Assembly: GCF_003315515.1 (NCBI RefSeq)
Contig: NZ_QNRY01000040.1
Location: 1 to 32,963 of the forward strand
Reading direction: 5' to 3'
DNA: 32,963 nucleotides
Origin: Brenneria salicis ATCC 15712 = DSM 30166
Lineage (GTDB): Bacteria > Pseudomonadota > Gammaproteobacteria > Enterobacterales > Enterobacteriaceae
The notes below the pieces were generated by a model. The model saw nothing but the letters and a program-made list of their open reading frames with translations, was not told where the DNA came from and ran no database searches. Of this stretch, positions 8,960 to 16,328 are shown piece by piece (position 1 is the first letter of the stretch; the number at the start of each line of letters is the position of its first letter). A program made the position numbers and the translations under genes.

Positions 8960-10030
8960 TTACTCTCCTGAATGTTTTACTCGTGCGCCAAGCTCCTGGT
9001 GTACTGAGCGCAGCAATGCTTCTGTACTTTCCCAACTAATGCAGGCATCCGTTACGGACACGCCATAACGCATGTCGGAACGAGGCTGCTCTGAGGACTG
9101 GCTACCTTCATTGAGGTGGCTCTCCAGCATTAAGCCAATAATGGAACGATTTCCCGCCTTAATCTGCTCAATTGAGGACTCCACCACCAGAGGTTGGCGA
9201 CGGTAGTCTTTATTGGAGTTGCCATGACTACAATCTATCATCAGGGCAGGTTTCAGTCCCGCTTCACGCATCTGTTTTTCACACTCGACGACATCTTGCG
9301 CGCTGTAGTTCGGCTTTTTACCGCCACGCAAAATCACATGTCCGTCCGCATTGCCTTGCGTCTGCAACAGGCAAACCTGCCCAGTCTGGTTAATCCCCAT
9401 AAAACGGTGGGGCATGGCTGCGGCTCTCATTGCGTTGATCGCCGTTCCCAGACTGCCGTCGGTGCCATTTTTAAAACCCACCGGCATTGACAGACCAGAG
9501 GCCATTTCACGATGTGTTTGCGATTCAGTGGTGCGTGCGCCAATCGCAGACCAACTGAACAAATCCCCCAGGTACTGAGGACTATTCGGATCAAGCGCTT
9601 CAGTCGCCAGCGGCAAACCCATTTTTACCAGTTCAAGCAGTAATTCACGAGCGATATGCAGACCCGCTTCCACCTCGAATGAGCCATCCATGTAGGGATC
9701 GTTAATCAGTCCCTTCCAGCCGACAGTCGTGCGTGGCTTCTCAAAATAGACCCGCATGACGATGTACAGTTGATCACTCAATTCGGCAGCAAGCGCTTGC
9801 AAACGACGAGCATATTCCAGCGCGGCGTCAGTATCATGAATAGAACAAGGTCCGCAGACAATCAGCAGACGCTCATCACGACCATGAATAATATCTGCAA
9901 TGGTTTTACGTGCCTGGGAAATTACCTGTTGTTCATCATCATTTAGCGGAAATTTGGCTTTTAACTGTTCTGGGGTAATCAGCACCTGCTCTTCACTGAT
10001 ATTGATGTTATTGAGTGAGTCTTTTTGCAT
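8960..10030 (-). CDS. aroF: 3-deoxy-7-phosphoheptulonate synthase, Tyr-sensitive (AroF)
   Basis: AroF is a class I DAHP synthase joining phosphoenolpyruvate and erythrose 4-phosphate, the first step of the shikimate pathway. The 356-residue product has the expected length, with the substrate/metal motifs CGPCSIHD (about 61), [11 protein letters not shown] (about 95), GARTTESQ and [15 protein letters not shown]. Assignment as the tyrosine-sensitive isozyme rests on overall similarity to AroF and on the operon with tyrA. I chose the ATG at 10030 (MQKDSLNN) as in E. coli, with AGGA 8 bases upstream; an ATG two codons earlier at 10036 is possible. The longer in-frame extension overlaps the promoter and TyrR boxes and is not coding. 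Confidence 0.96.
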   Translation of the reverse strand: MQKDSLNNINISEEQVLITPEQLKAKFPLNDDEQQVISQARKTIADIIHGRDERLLIVCGPCSIHDTDAALEYARRLQALAAELSDQLYIVMRVYFEKPRTTVGWKGLINDPYMDGSFEVEAGLHIARELLLELVKMGLPLATEALDPNSPQYLGDLFSWSAIGARTTESQTHREMASGLSMPVGFKNGTDGSLGTAINAMRAAAMPHRFMGINQTGQVCLLQTQGNADGHVILRGGKKPNYSAQDVVECEKQMREAGLKPALMIDCSHGNSNKDYRRQPLVVESSIEQIKAGNRSIIGLMLESHLNEGSQSSEQPRSDMRYGVSVTDACISWESTEALLRSVHQELGARVKHSGE

Positions 10031-10094
10031 TTTCATATTCCTGACGAGTTCTGTAGGTGTATAAGTGCGGTCATGATCTAAGCACGATGTGTAC

Positions 10095-10148
10095 ACCATA
10101 GCATGGGTCGTAAATAATTCAATACACACCTGTAAATTTATAATTACC
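10095..10148 (-). promoter_or_regulatory. aroF-tyrA promoter with two TyrR-type boxes
   Basis: On the minus strand a TTGAAT -35 (10122-10117), 16-bp spacer and TATGGT -10 (10100-10095) precede aroF. Two sequences resemble the TyrR consensus TGTAAA-N6-TTTACA: CGTAAA-N6-AATACA at 10109-10126, overlapping the -35, and TGTAAA-N6-ATTACC at 10131-10148 just upstream. A strong or weak box pair over the promoter is how TyrR with tyrosine represses aroF-tyrA in E. coli. The box assignment is by eye. Confidence 0.65.
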
Positions 10149-10242
10149 ACAGCCGAATTTGTATTAATTCTTACTTCCACATTTATGCATGCCAATTACG
10201 CGCATGAATAATGATAGAATCATGACAACGAGAGGGGAGACG

Positions 10243-10959
10243 ATGTTGAAAGCCATAATCATTGACGACGAACAGTTGGCGCGTGAAGAATTGTCTTTAC
10301 TGCTGGAAAACGAGCCTGATATCACGATTATCGCTCAATGCAGTAACGCGCTTGAGGCGATACCGGCCATTCATCGCCTGCAACCTGATGCAATCTTTCT
10401 GGACATACAGATGCCCAAAATCAGTGGGCTGGAATTGGTCGCGATGCTGGACCCGGAAAATATGCCTTATGTCGTGTTTGTGACCGCCTATGATGAATAT
10501 GCGGTTCGTGCTTTCGAAGAACATGCGTTCGATTATTTGCTAAAGCCTCTTGATGCCCAACGACTTGCCAAAACCCTGAATCGTTTACGCCGCGGCACAA
10601 GCGTAAACAAAAATGTACAATCTATTGCCGAACCCTATCTTCGCCATATTCCTTGCACCGGACATAACCGAATTTTTTTGCTCAAAGTCGATGAGGTCGA
10701 ATACTTCAGTTCTGAGCTAAGCGGCGTACATGTTGTTGGCGTAAGTCAGTCTGGTTACACTCAACTTTCCCTAAAGACACTGGAAGAAAAAACGACTTTT
10801 GTGCGGTGTCATCGCAAATATATGGTGAACACCGAGCTTCTGAAAGAAATTCAACTGATGGAAAACGGCGCGGCGGAAGTACTCACCCATACGGGCAAAC
10901 ATATTCCGGTCAGTCGCCGTTATTTGAAGCTATTAAAAGAAAAATTAGGTATCGCTTAA
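10243..10959 (+). CDS. btsR: LytTR-family response regulator, BtsR (YehT) type
   Basis: A 238-residue two-component response regulator that resembles E. coli BtsR along its length. It has a receiver domain (1-120) with acidic pocket IIIDDE, phospho-acceptor D54 in FLDIQMP, TAYDEYAVRAF and the conserved Lys in YLLKPLD. A C-terminal LytTR DNA-binding domain (about 140-236) has FIPCTG-like IPCTGHNRIFLL, RCHRKYMVN and PVSRRYLK. In E. coli BtsS/BtsR senses pyruvate and activates the transporter btsT. The ATG at 10243 follows AGGGGAGACG; an upstream ATG at 10189 lacks support. Its cognate kinase gene btsS is not adjacent, unlike E. coli, where the two form an operon. It is divergent from aroF. Confidence 0.86.
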   Translation: MLKAIIIDDEQLAREELSLLLENEPDITIIAQCSNALEAIPAIHRLQPDAIFLDIQMPKISGLELVAMLDPENMPYVVFVTAYDEYAVRAFEEHAFDYLLKPLDAQRLAKTLNRLRRGTSVNKNVQSIAEPYLRHIPCTGHNRIFLLKVDEVEYFSSELSGVHVVGVSQSGYTQLSLKTLEEKTTFVRCHRKYMVNTELLKEIQLMENGAAEVLTHTGKHIPVSRRYLKLLKEKLGIA

Positions 10960-11006
10960 AATAAACGTTTTTGGGTTTGAGGTTTCTACTCACGAAAGGT
11001 TTTATT

Positions 11007-11384
11007 ATGAAATACAGTTACTTTTTAGCTGTAATTCTTTTTATGGCTGGTTGTCAAAGTCATCCTCCTTCTTTGTCCCGAGGGGAGACAAGCTTTTTGT
11101 ACGATGCAGGTTACAAAGACGCCATATCCGGTAAGGTAGTGAAAGACAACAACACTCTGCAAGAGTGGTTTGGCAACCCTGAGATCGATCGTGATGCCTA
11201 TTTGCGCGGCTATAACGCAGGACAGACTGTTTTCTGCCATCCCGCCAACATGACGGCGTGGGGGAAATCAGGCAAGAACTTCCCAGCCTTGCGATGGCGT
11301 CACGGATGCCGAGCAGTTACGCAAGCAATGGCAGCAAAACATGGAGTAAAGTCACCGTTTAACATTTATCCCCTAATTCACTAG
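11007..11384 (+). pseudogene. yfiL: YfiL-like (DUF2799) lipoprotein, frameshifted near the 3' end
   Basis: The ORF encodes a signal peptide with lipobox FMAGC (Cys at about 16) and a body (YDAGYKDAISGKVVKDN, EWFGNPEIDRDAYLRGYNAGQ) typical of the DUF2799 family to which E. coli YfiL belongs. At about 11289 the family sequence leaves this frame. The next frame reads CDGVTDAEQLRKQWQQNME then stop (11290-11349), the expected DUF2799 C-terminus. The annotated frame instead reads LRWRHGCRAV and on to 11384. A 2-base deletion or 1-base insertion explains this. The start ATG at 11007 has AAAGGT upstream. It lies in the E. coli position between aroF and rplS, but the yfiR-dgcN-yfiB genes found there in E. 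coli are missing. Confidence 0.78.
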
Positions 11385-11507
11385 TACGGGCAGCCGCTAC
11401 TTAGACCAGTTAGATTTTAGTGATAAAATTCAGAAGCAGATTAGCGATATCACCATACCGGCATGAAATCAGGTCGGAAAATCACACCTTACTAATGGAG
11501 TAGTAAT

Positions 11508-12449
11508 ATGTCCGAATCAGGCCAACCTTCTTCCTCGGCACTGCTTTCTCATTCTCATCAGCATGAGATATCCGATGATAATCTCGATAGCCTGTTGGCA
11601 GCGGAACAGGAGCGGATTCGTCAATCAGATCCGTTCCCCGGCGCCACGATAGAACAGCAGATTGCCATACTGGAAGAGCTTGCAACCTTTGATCTGGGAC
11701 GCTTTCTACTGAAACATCGCGGATTAAATGCTTATTGGACACATCATCTGGTGACTCACCGCAACAATGTCCCCGGCACCCGATTCTCTGGCCAACTTGA
11801 AGCGTTACTTTATGAACGGTTGCCAAGCGCACTGGCAACCCGCGAACGATTTGGCATTTTTCAGCAACAGTTACAAGAGCGGATGTCCGATGGTATTGTC
11901 ATGGCCTCGGTTCCCTGTGGATTTATGGGTGACTTATTGCTGCTTGACTACAGCAATCATCAGGATGTGACGCTGATTGGCGTCGATCTGGATCGTCAGG
12001 CGCTGGAAGGCGCATATAAACTGGCGCAGCAACAAGGTCTGGAAAAAAACCTTTCTCTTCATTGCCATGATGCATGGTCGCTCGAACTGGGAACCGGTGT
12101 CGATGTGTTAACCAGCAATGGCCTTAACATATACGAACCGGATGATGACCGTGTTACCGCATTATACCGCGCATTTTTTACTAGCCTGAAACCAGGTGGG
12201 GTACTGGTAAGCAGCTTTATGACTCCTCCGCCGCTACTGTCCCCCGATTCGCCTTGGACAGATGCCGACCCAGCTATGCTTGCTTTTCAGCACCTGCTTT
12301 TCTCACGCATTCTTAATGCCAAGTGGACAGCATTTCGCACATATGAACAAACCCAAACCCAACTGGAAAAGGCGGGATTCAGCGACATTCAGTTTATCGA
12401 CGATCGTATGCGAATGTTTCCAACCATCATTGCCCGCAAGTCCGACTAA
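11508..12449 (+). CDS. Class I SAM-dependent methyltransferase, unknown substrate
   Basis: A 313-residue soluble protein with a Rossmann-type methyltransferase domain in its central and C-terminal part (about 125-300). The domain shows MASVPCGFMGDLLLLDY at the motif I position, the acidic loop LIGVDLDRQALEGAYKLA, SNGLNIYEPDDDRVTALYRAFFTSLKPGGVLVSSF for the later strands, and a C-terminal EKAGFSDIQF. Motif I lacks the common D-x-G-x-G form and reads P-C-G-F-M-G. An N-terminal helical region of about 120 residues has no recognised domain. The ATG at 11508 follows GGAG. It stands alone between yfiL and the former rplS terminator. I cannot name the substrate; a small-molecule or natural-product methyltransferase is possible. 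Confidence 0.7.
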   Translation: MSESGQPSSSALLSHSHQHEISDDNLDSLLAAEQERIRQSDPFPGATIEQQIAILEELATFDLGRFLLKHRGLNAYWTHHLVTHRNNVPGTRFSGQLEALLYERLPSALATRERFGIFQQQLQERMSDGIVMASVPCGFMGDLLLLDYSNHQDVTLIGVDLDRQALEGAYKLAQQQGLEKNLSLHCHDAWSLELGTGVDVLTSNGLNIYEPDDDRVTALYRAFFTSLKPGGVLVSSFMTPPPLLSPDSPWTDADPAMLAFQHLLFSRILNAKWTAFRTYEQTQTQLEKAGFSDIQFIDDRMRMFPTIIARKSD

Positions 12450-12475
12450 CCACACAGGTTAATCCATCAATGAAA

Positions 12476-12500
12476 AAGGGTTTGCCATTGGCGAACCCTT
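12476..12500 (-). terminator. Displaced rplS-operon terminator (left copy)
   Basis: AAGGGTTTGCC (12476-12486) and GGCGAACCCTT (12490-12500) form a long stem with an ATT loop, followed on the minus strand by a T-run (12477-12473). It is similar in sequence and position to the terminator next to rplS at 14081-14112 and lies the same distance from the 34-bp repeat. It is probably the original terminator of the rpsP-rplS operon, pushed away by prophage integration. It also faces the end of the methyltransferase gene. Confidence 0.75.
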
Positions 12501-12510
12501 ATAACTAACG

Positions 12511-12544
12511 ACTTTCGGATGTTGCGAAAGCGCGCTATTAGTTA
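12511..12544. repeat. Direct repeat, left copy (attL-like)
   Basis: 34 bp from ACTTTCGGATG to CTATTAGTTA, identical to 14124-14157, which contains the rplS stop codon and last sense codon. The next ten bases are also similar (7 of 10). It sits next to the 3' end of a P2-type integrase remnant, where attL of an integrated P2-like phage is expected. Confidence 0.9.
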
Positions 12545-12605
12545 GGATGCTTTTCTCAGACATCATTTAAAAACATAAATTTATCATTAAAAACAGTTAG
12601 TTAAT

Positions 12606-12954
12606 TCAATATCTATTGCAATGCTTTGCCGTCTTTAGAAAGGTATGTCGTAAAACGTGGGTGTTTTGCCCTTCAATAAGTTCAATGTTTGTTAAGGCCA
12701 GCATCTTTGCAAAATCCTGATAGCACGGCTGGAACATCTTCCCTTGTAATTCGGATAGTTTGTCATAAAGCCAACGGGAGATCGGCACTGTCCGGTTTTT
12801 CTTGCCTTTGGTTTTGAAGAACGTCGGCTTATAAGGCGATAGCTGATAACGGGTTAACCTTTCCGCCTCACTCCCCTAGCCTTTTGAGTTCATTGAACAT
12901 GGCGTAAAGGTATTGGTGTTCTCGGTTCACCGTAATCGGCTTCGCTATCCACAT
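12606..12954 (-). pseudogene. P2-type tyrosine recombinase (integrase) remnant
   Basis: Two pieces of a phage P2-like integrase are visible. 12954-12868 reads MWIAKPITVNREHQYLYAMF then NELKRLGE and stops, matching the core-binding domain. From about 12850 another frame reads QLSPYKPTFFKTKGKKNRTV, then PISRWLYDKL, and near its end THVLRHTF, which is the catalytic box with Arg and His. It stops at 12606 before the final catalytic region containing the tyrosine. About 90 codons between the pieces and the N-terminus are missing. The protein is certainly inactive. Its 3' end points to the left repeat, as in P2. Confidence 0.86.
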
Positions 12955-13015
12955 TTTGGGGTCAGTCCAGCAGGACGGTGGGCTTTTTACCTCGACTGAC
13001 CTGAATAACGCGTTA

Positions 13016-13447
13016 TCAGCTTAATTCATGCCGTGCGGCTTCTGCCAGAAAATGGCTACGGTCACGGTATGTATCCGGCTGTTCTTTCACCCGGTTATCA
13101 ATGCGCTTTATCAGCGTATCCGGCAGGGAAATGTTCAACCGCTGCGGCCTACCCTCAAAAGAGGATAAGTCCACATCCAGCACAAACCAGCTATCATAGT
13201 CGGCATAATCGGGTTGTCCTGCGTAGACCAGATGCCCGGCATCATTAATCTGTGCAATATCCACGTTACCGAACGTCACCATCTCATCCACGACGGCTAA
13301 AATCGCCTCACGCGCCATACGAGCAATCTCTTTCTGGTTGTCAGCGGCAGAGAAACACCCGTAATGGTCGGTGCACAATGCCGGAACAATCAGACCGTAT
13401 GCGGTGCGTTCATCTTTTGGTGTCTCTACACCCACTGAGAAAAACAT
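13016..13447 (-). CDS. hicB: HicB-family antitoxin
   Basis: A 143-residue HicB antitoxin. The N-terminal part (MFFSVGVETPKDERTAYGLI...) is the partial RNase H-like fold that covers the HicA active site. It is followed by the conserved YDSWFVLDVDLS segment. The C-terminal RLNISLPDTLIKRIDNRV...RSHFLAEAARHEL is a ribbon-helix-helix DNA-binding domain that autoregulates the operon. The ATG at 13447 has a GGAGG ribosome site; an in-frame TTG at 13468 is unlikely. It starts 24 bp after the hicA stop (in the corrected frame), the standard toxin-first order. The reading frame is intact although the toxin is frameshifted. Confidence 0.93.
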   Translation of the reverse strand: MFFSVGVETPKDERTAYGLIVPALCTDHYGCFSAADNQKEIARMAREAILAVVDEMVTFGNVDIAQINDAGHLVYAGQPDYADYDSWFVLDVDLSSFEGRPQRLNISLPDTLIKRIDNRVKEQPDTYRDRSHFLAEAARHELS

Positions 13448-13471
13448 AAGTCGCCTCCAGAAAGGCAAGGA

Positions 13472-13655
13472 TTAGATCCCCGCCATTTTTTTGATGGATT
13501 TGACAGGGCCGAGCGGTAAATCTTTTTTTCGGATGCGGTACAGGAAATGTTTTTCCTGTGATGGGTGACCACCATATTTGATGGCTTCCCCCGTTATGCC
13601 GTCGAAGTTCACATCCCGCCGCTATCAATTCCTTAATCAGGTCGGTTGATTTCAT
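13472..13655 (-). pseudogene. hicA: HicA-family mRNA interferase, frameshifted in an A-run
   Basis: From the ATG at 13655 (strong AGGAGGAG ribosome site) the frame reads MKSTDLIKELIAAGCELRRH and continues with the active-site motif GGSHQ (H25 catalytic) and PVPHPKK. At a run of seven A residues on the minus strand (13529-13523) the family sequence moves to another frame. With six A residues it would read KKDLPLGPVKSIKKMAGI and stop at 13472, giving a normal 60-residue HicA. As written, the frame continues as RFTARPCQIHQ to 13410 and overlaps hicB. HicA cleaves mRNA on ribosomes-independent fashion (family knowledge). The shift may be inactivating, a sequencing error, or tolerated by slippage. 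Confidence 0.85.
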
Positions 13656-13677
13656 ATCTCCTCCTAACCAGCAAATT

Positions 13678-13705
13678 ATTATACACACCAATACACACTG
13701 GGCAA
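13678..13705 (-). promoter_or_regulatory. hicAB promoter and likely HicB operator
   Basis: On the minus strand TTGCCC (13705-13700), a 16-bp spacer and TATAAT (13683-13678) lie 23 bp upstream of hicA. The spacer contains a tandem repeat, ATACACAC at 13681 and again at 13691 on the plus strand, a plausible binding site for the ribbon-helix-helix domain of HicB. The operator is inferred. Confidence 0.6.
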
Positions 13706-13806
13706 GTTTATCATTTGTTGTGTGATGTGCTAACGTGCAGGCATAACGTGCTCATGACGGACTGACACAACAAAATAGCCTTGCCTATTTTTATGGAGTC
13801 AACCCG

Positions 13807-13935
13807 ATGAGCGATTACCACCACGGCGTGCAGGTCGTCGAAATCAACGACGGTACGCGTGTTATTTCCACTGTTTCAACTACGATTGTCGGCATGGTGT
13901 GTATCCGATATGATTATGGTGCCGGGCGACGTTAA
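13807..13935 (+). pseudogene. P2-like tail sheath protein FI, 5' remnant
   Basis: The ATG at 13807 has a GGAG ribosome site and opens a frame reading [20 protein letters not shown] then [12 protein letters not shown]. This is the N-terminus of the contractile tail sheath protein gpFI of phage P2 and relatives, which is about 396 residues long. Homology ends at codon 32, where the frame passes into ogr sequence and stops at 13935. A large deletion joined the two genes. It cannot make a sheath subunit. Confidence 0.88.
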
Positions 13936-13987
13936 ACCGGTTCCGCCGCATCCGACACGATCCAATCAGGGAAGACTCTGGATTTAA
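13907..13987 (+). pseudogene. P2 Ogr/Delta late-gene activator, 3' remnant
   Basis: In the frame after the FI breakpoint the sequence reads [20 protein letters not shown] then QGRLWI and a TAA at 13985. This matches the C-terminus of P2 Ogr (with VKPGEV...RPHP), the zinc-binding activator of P2 late promoters. The N-terminal zinc-finger half is gone. Ogr is the last gene before attR in P2, which agrees with its place just left of the right repeat. Confidence 0.75.
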
Positions 13988-14002
13988 TGCCATCACCGCT
14001 AG

Positions 14003-14023
14003 CCCGCTAATGCGGGTTTTTTT
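14003..14023 (+). terminator. Phage terminator after ogr remnant
   Basis: CCCGC (14003-14007), a TAAT loop and GCGGG (14012-14016) precede seven T residues (14017-14023). It lies 15 bp after the ogr stop and stops rightward transcription before the convergent rplS. Confidence 0.85.
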
Positions 14024-14080
14024 GTGCCTGAAATAAGTCACAAGAAGATATTCTGCCGCCACTTTGCCGCCATAAACCAT

Positions 14081-14112
14081 AAAAAAAGGGCCTAGCCATT
14101 GGCTAAGCCCTT
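14081..14112 (-). terminator. Current rpsP-rplS operon terminator
   Basis: AAGGGCCTAGCC (14086-14097) and GGCTAAGCCCTT (14101-14112) form a 12-position stem with an ATT loop and one wobble in the RNA, followed on the minus strand by T residues (14087-14081). It lies 38 bp after the rplS stop and resembles the displaced copy at 12476-12500. Confidence 0.92.
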
Positions 14113-14123
14113 CATTCATAACC

Positions 14124-14513
<390 letters not shown>

Positions 14514-14560
14514 CTAGGTAAACTGATATTTGGGTTCGTCTGGCGCACCAGGACGACCAC

Positions 14561-15316
14561 CTAATACTCATGTTGCCCGGCCTGATATTCACGTTGGAAT
14601 TCAGCCAGCAACGTTGCTTGCTCGTCAGTCAGAGCTAGGCTTTTCAGAAGTTCAGGTCTTCTAAGCCAGGTTCGGCCCAGCGACTGCTTTAAACGCCAGC
14701 GACGAATCTCGGCATGATTTCCTGACAACAAAACTGCCGGAACATCCATGCCAGCCAACACTTCAGGACGAGTAAAATGTGGACAATCCAGCAATCCATC
14801 GGCAAAAGAATCTTCTTCTGCCGATGCCTGATGACCCAGTACGCCCGGTATAAAACGGGCAACCGAATCAATCAGCGCCATTGCCGGTAGTTCCCCACCG
14901 CTGAGTACGTAATCACCGATTGACCATTCTTCATCAATTTCGGTTTTAATTACACGCTCATCAATTCCCTCGTACCGTCCACAAACCAGAATCATTTTCT
15001 GATTGGTGGCGAGTTGACGCACGCCTTGCTGATCTAATTTACGGCCCTGAGGTGATAAATAAATCACTCTGGCACCTTCGCCTGCCGCTGCTTTCGCTGC
15101 GTGGATCGCATCCCGTAAAGGCTGCACCATCATCAGCATTCCGGGACCGCCGCCATAAGGCCGATCGTCCACGGTGCGATGCCGATCGTAAGCGAAGTCC
15201 CGCGGACTCCAGTACTGTACGCTCAGCAGGCCATTTTTAACTGCCCGGCCAGTGACTCCGAAATCAGTAATTGCGCGGAACATCTCTGGAAACAGGCTGA
15301 TAACCCCAATCCACAT
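14561..15316 (-). CDS. trmD: tRNA (guanine-37-N1)-methyltransferase TrmD
   Basis: TrmD methylates G37 next to the anticodon in tRNAs reading CUN, CCN and CGG and prevents +1 frameshifting; it is a SPOUT-class dimer with a deep trefoil knot. The 251-residue product starts [13 protein letters not shown]. It shows [33 protein letters not shown] and the knot motif [15 protein letters not shown]. The ATG at 15316 matches the E. coli start; the upstream in-frame extension to 15373 overlaps rimM and is not used. The C-terminus is a few residues shorter than in E. coli. It follows rimM by 38 bp. Confidence 0.98.
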   Translation of the reverse strand: MWIGVISLFPEMFRAITDFGVTGRAVKNGLLSVQYWSPRDFAYDRHRTVDDRPYGGGPGMLMMVQPLRDAIHAAKAAAGEGARVIYLSPQGRKLDQQGVRQLATNQKMILVCGRYEGIDERVIKTEIDEEWSIGDYVLSGGELPAMALIDSVARFIPGVLGHQASAEEDSFADGLLDCPHFTRPEVLAGMDVPAVLLSGNHAEIRRWRLKQSLGRTWLRRPELLKSLALTDEQATLLAEFQREYQAGQHEY

Positions 15317-15354
15317 TGTCTCGTTCCACTTAGTACTACTGGTCAGATCAGAGT

Positions 15355-15903
15355 TCAAAAACCAGGATCCCATTCTACTTCAATAGTTTGAGCAGAAAAG
15401 TCAACATGCTTGACAACCTGTTCAGTGAGGAACGGAACCAACCGCTCCTTGACCCCGAATGCATCTTTCAGGTTAGCCTTGATTACCATCACGTCGTTTG
15501 AACCGGTTTCCATCATATCGATGACTTTACCCAGTTGATAACCCGTTGAGGTCACGACCTGACAGCCAATAAGATCCTTCCAATAATAATCACCTTCATC
15601 CAGGGCAGGCAATTGCGTCGAATCTACGACAATGTCGCAATTAGTCAGCAGATTGGCCGATTCACGATCGTCAACACCGTCAATCTTGATGATGAGATCC
15701 TGATTGTGATGTTTCCAGCTTTCAATCTCGATAAGCTGCCAACCACTTTTTGCCTGGATAAACCAAGGTTGATAATCAAAAATGCTTTCGGCATCTTCGG
15801 TGGATGAAAACACTCTGAGCCAACCACGGATGCCATAAGTCGATCCCATTTTCCCCAATACAATGGGATTAACGGGCGCTTTCGGACTAAGTTGCTTGCT
15901 CAT
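15355..15903 (-). CDS. rimM: Ribosome maturation factor RimM
   Basis: RimM binds S19 and helps mature the 30S head. The 182-residue product has the usual length, an N-terminal RimM barrel domain with [20 protein letters not shown], and a C-terminal PRC-barrel containing [12 protein letters not shown] and [13 protein letters not shown]. The ATG at 15903 gives MSKQLS as in E. coli; a GTG three codons upstream is possible. It is 18 bp after rpsP in the same operon. Confidence 0.97.
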   Translation of the reverse strand: MSKQLSPKAPVNPIVLGKMGSTYGIRGWLRVFSSTEDAESIFDYQPWFIQAKSGWQLIEIESWKHHNQDLIIKIDGVDDRESANLLTNCDIVVDSTQLPALDEGDYYWKDLIGCQVVTSTGYQLGKVIDMMETGSNDVMVIKANLKDAFGVKERLVPFLTEQVVKHVDFSAQTIEVEWDPGF

Positions 15904-15921
15904 TGCCACCACCGCAACAGA

Positions 15922-16170
15922 TTATGCTGCTTTTTTAGCGTCTTTGATCAGCGAAGATACGCGATCAGACACTGTTGCACCCAGACCAATCCAATGCTCG
16001 ATACGGTCCAGATCCAAACGCAGAGCTTCTGCCTGACCTGTTGCGATCGGGTTGAAGAAGCCTACGCGCTCAATGAAGCGACCATCGCGCGCATTGCGGC
16101 TATCGGTCACGACGACTTGATAGAACGGGCGTTTTTTCGCGCCGCCACGTGCCAAACGAATTGTTACCAT
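15922..16170 (-). CDS. rpsP: 30S ribosomal protein S16
   Basis: The 82-residue product starts [20 protein letters not shown] and has the S16 signature [18 protein letters not shown]. It is the first gene of the rpsP-rimM-trmD-rplS operon. The ATG at 16170 is preceded by an AGAGGA ribosome site. A strong GC hairpin lies in its leader. Confidence 0.98.
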   Translation of the reverse strand: MVTIRLARGGAKKRPFYQVVVTDSRNARDGRFIERVGFFNPIATGQAEALRLDLDRIEHWIGLGATVSDRVSSLIKDAKKAA

Positions 16171-16198
16171 AACATCCTCTTTAGTTAATAAAACAACC

Positions 16199-16222
16199 GG
16201 GCCCCATCGAGGAACGGGGCCC
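16199..16222 (-). promoter_or_regulatory. GC-rich hairpin in the rpsP leader
   Basis: GGGCCCC (16199-16205) and GGGGCCC (16216-16222) form a 7-bp all-GC stem with a 10-base loop, 29 bp upstream of rpsP. On the minus strand it is followed by GGTTGTTTTATT. It could act as a weak terminator or attenuator between the upstream promoter and the operon. The role is inferred. Confidence 0.55.
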
Positions 16223-16234
16223 AGTGTGTCATAT

Positions 16235-16263
16235 AAAAAGCCCCAAAATTTTACTCATTTTGG
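16235..16263 (-). terminator. ffh intrinsic terminator
   Basis: CCAAAAT (16243-16249) and ATTTTGG (16257-16263) form a 7-bp stem. On the minus strand it is followed by GGC and a T-run (16240-16236). It lies about 65 bp after the ffh stop and before rpsP. Confidence 0.72.
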
Positions 16264-16328
16264 CGCAGAAAGCAATCTAAAGCGTAAAAAGCTGGCGATA
16301 CTTGGCATTCACCGTGGGATTTCCGCCG

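Noticed and set aside
8955-9035. Longer tyrA start at 9035
   Set aside because: The extra 27 residues overlap aroF coding sequence and lack similarity to TyrA; the ATG at 8954 has a good ribosome site.
10031-10195. N-terminal extension of aroF to 10195
   Set aside because: It covers the promoter and TyrR-like boxes and has no family counterpart.
12476-12500. Terminator for the rightward methyltransferase gene
   Set aside because: The T-run is on the minus strand only, and the hairpin matches the rplS terminator copy, so it is better explained as the displaced rplS terminator.
13410-13691. A 93-residue continuous ORF covering hicA and part of hicB
   Set aside because: Only residues 13-56 match HicA; the rest is upstream promoter sequence and an out-of-frame tail after the A7 run that overlaps hicB.
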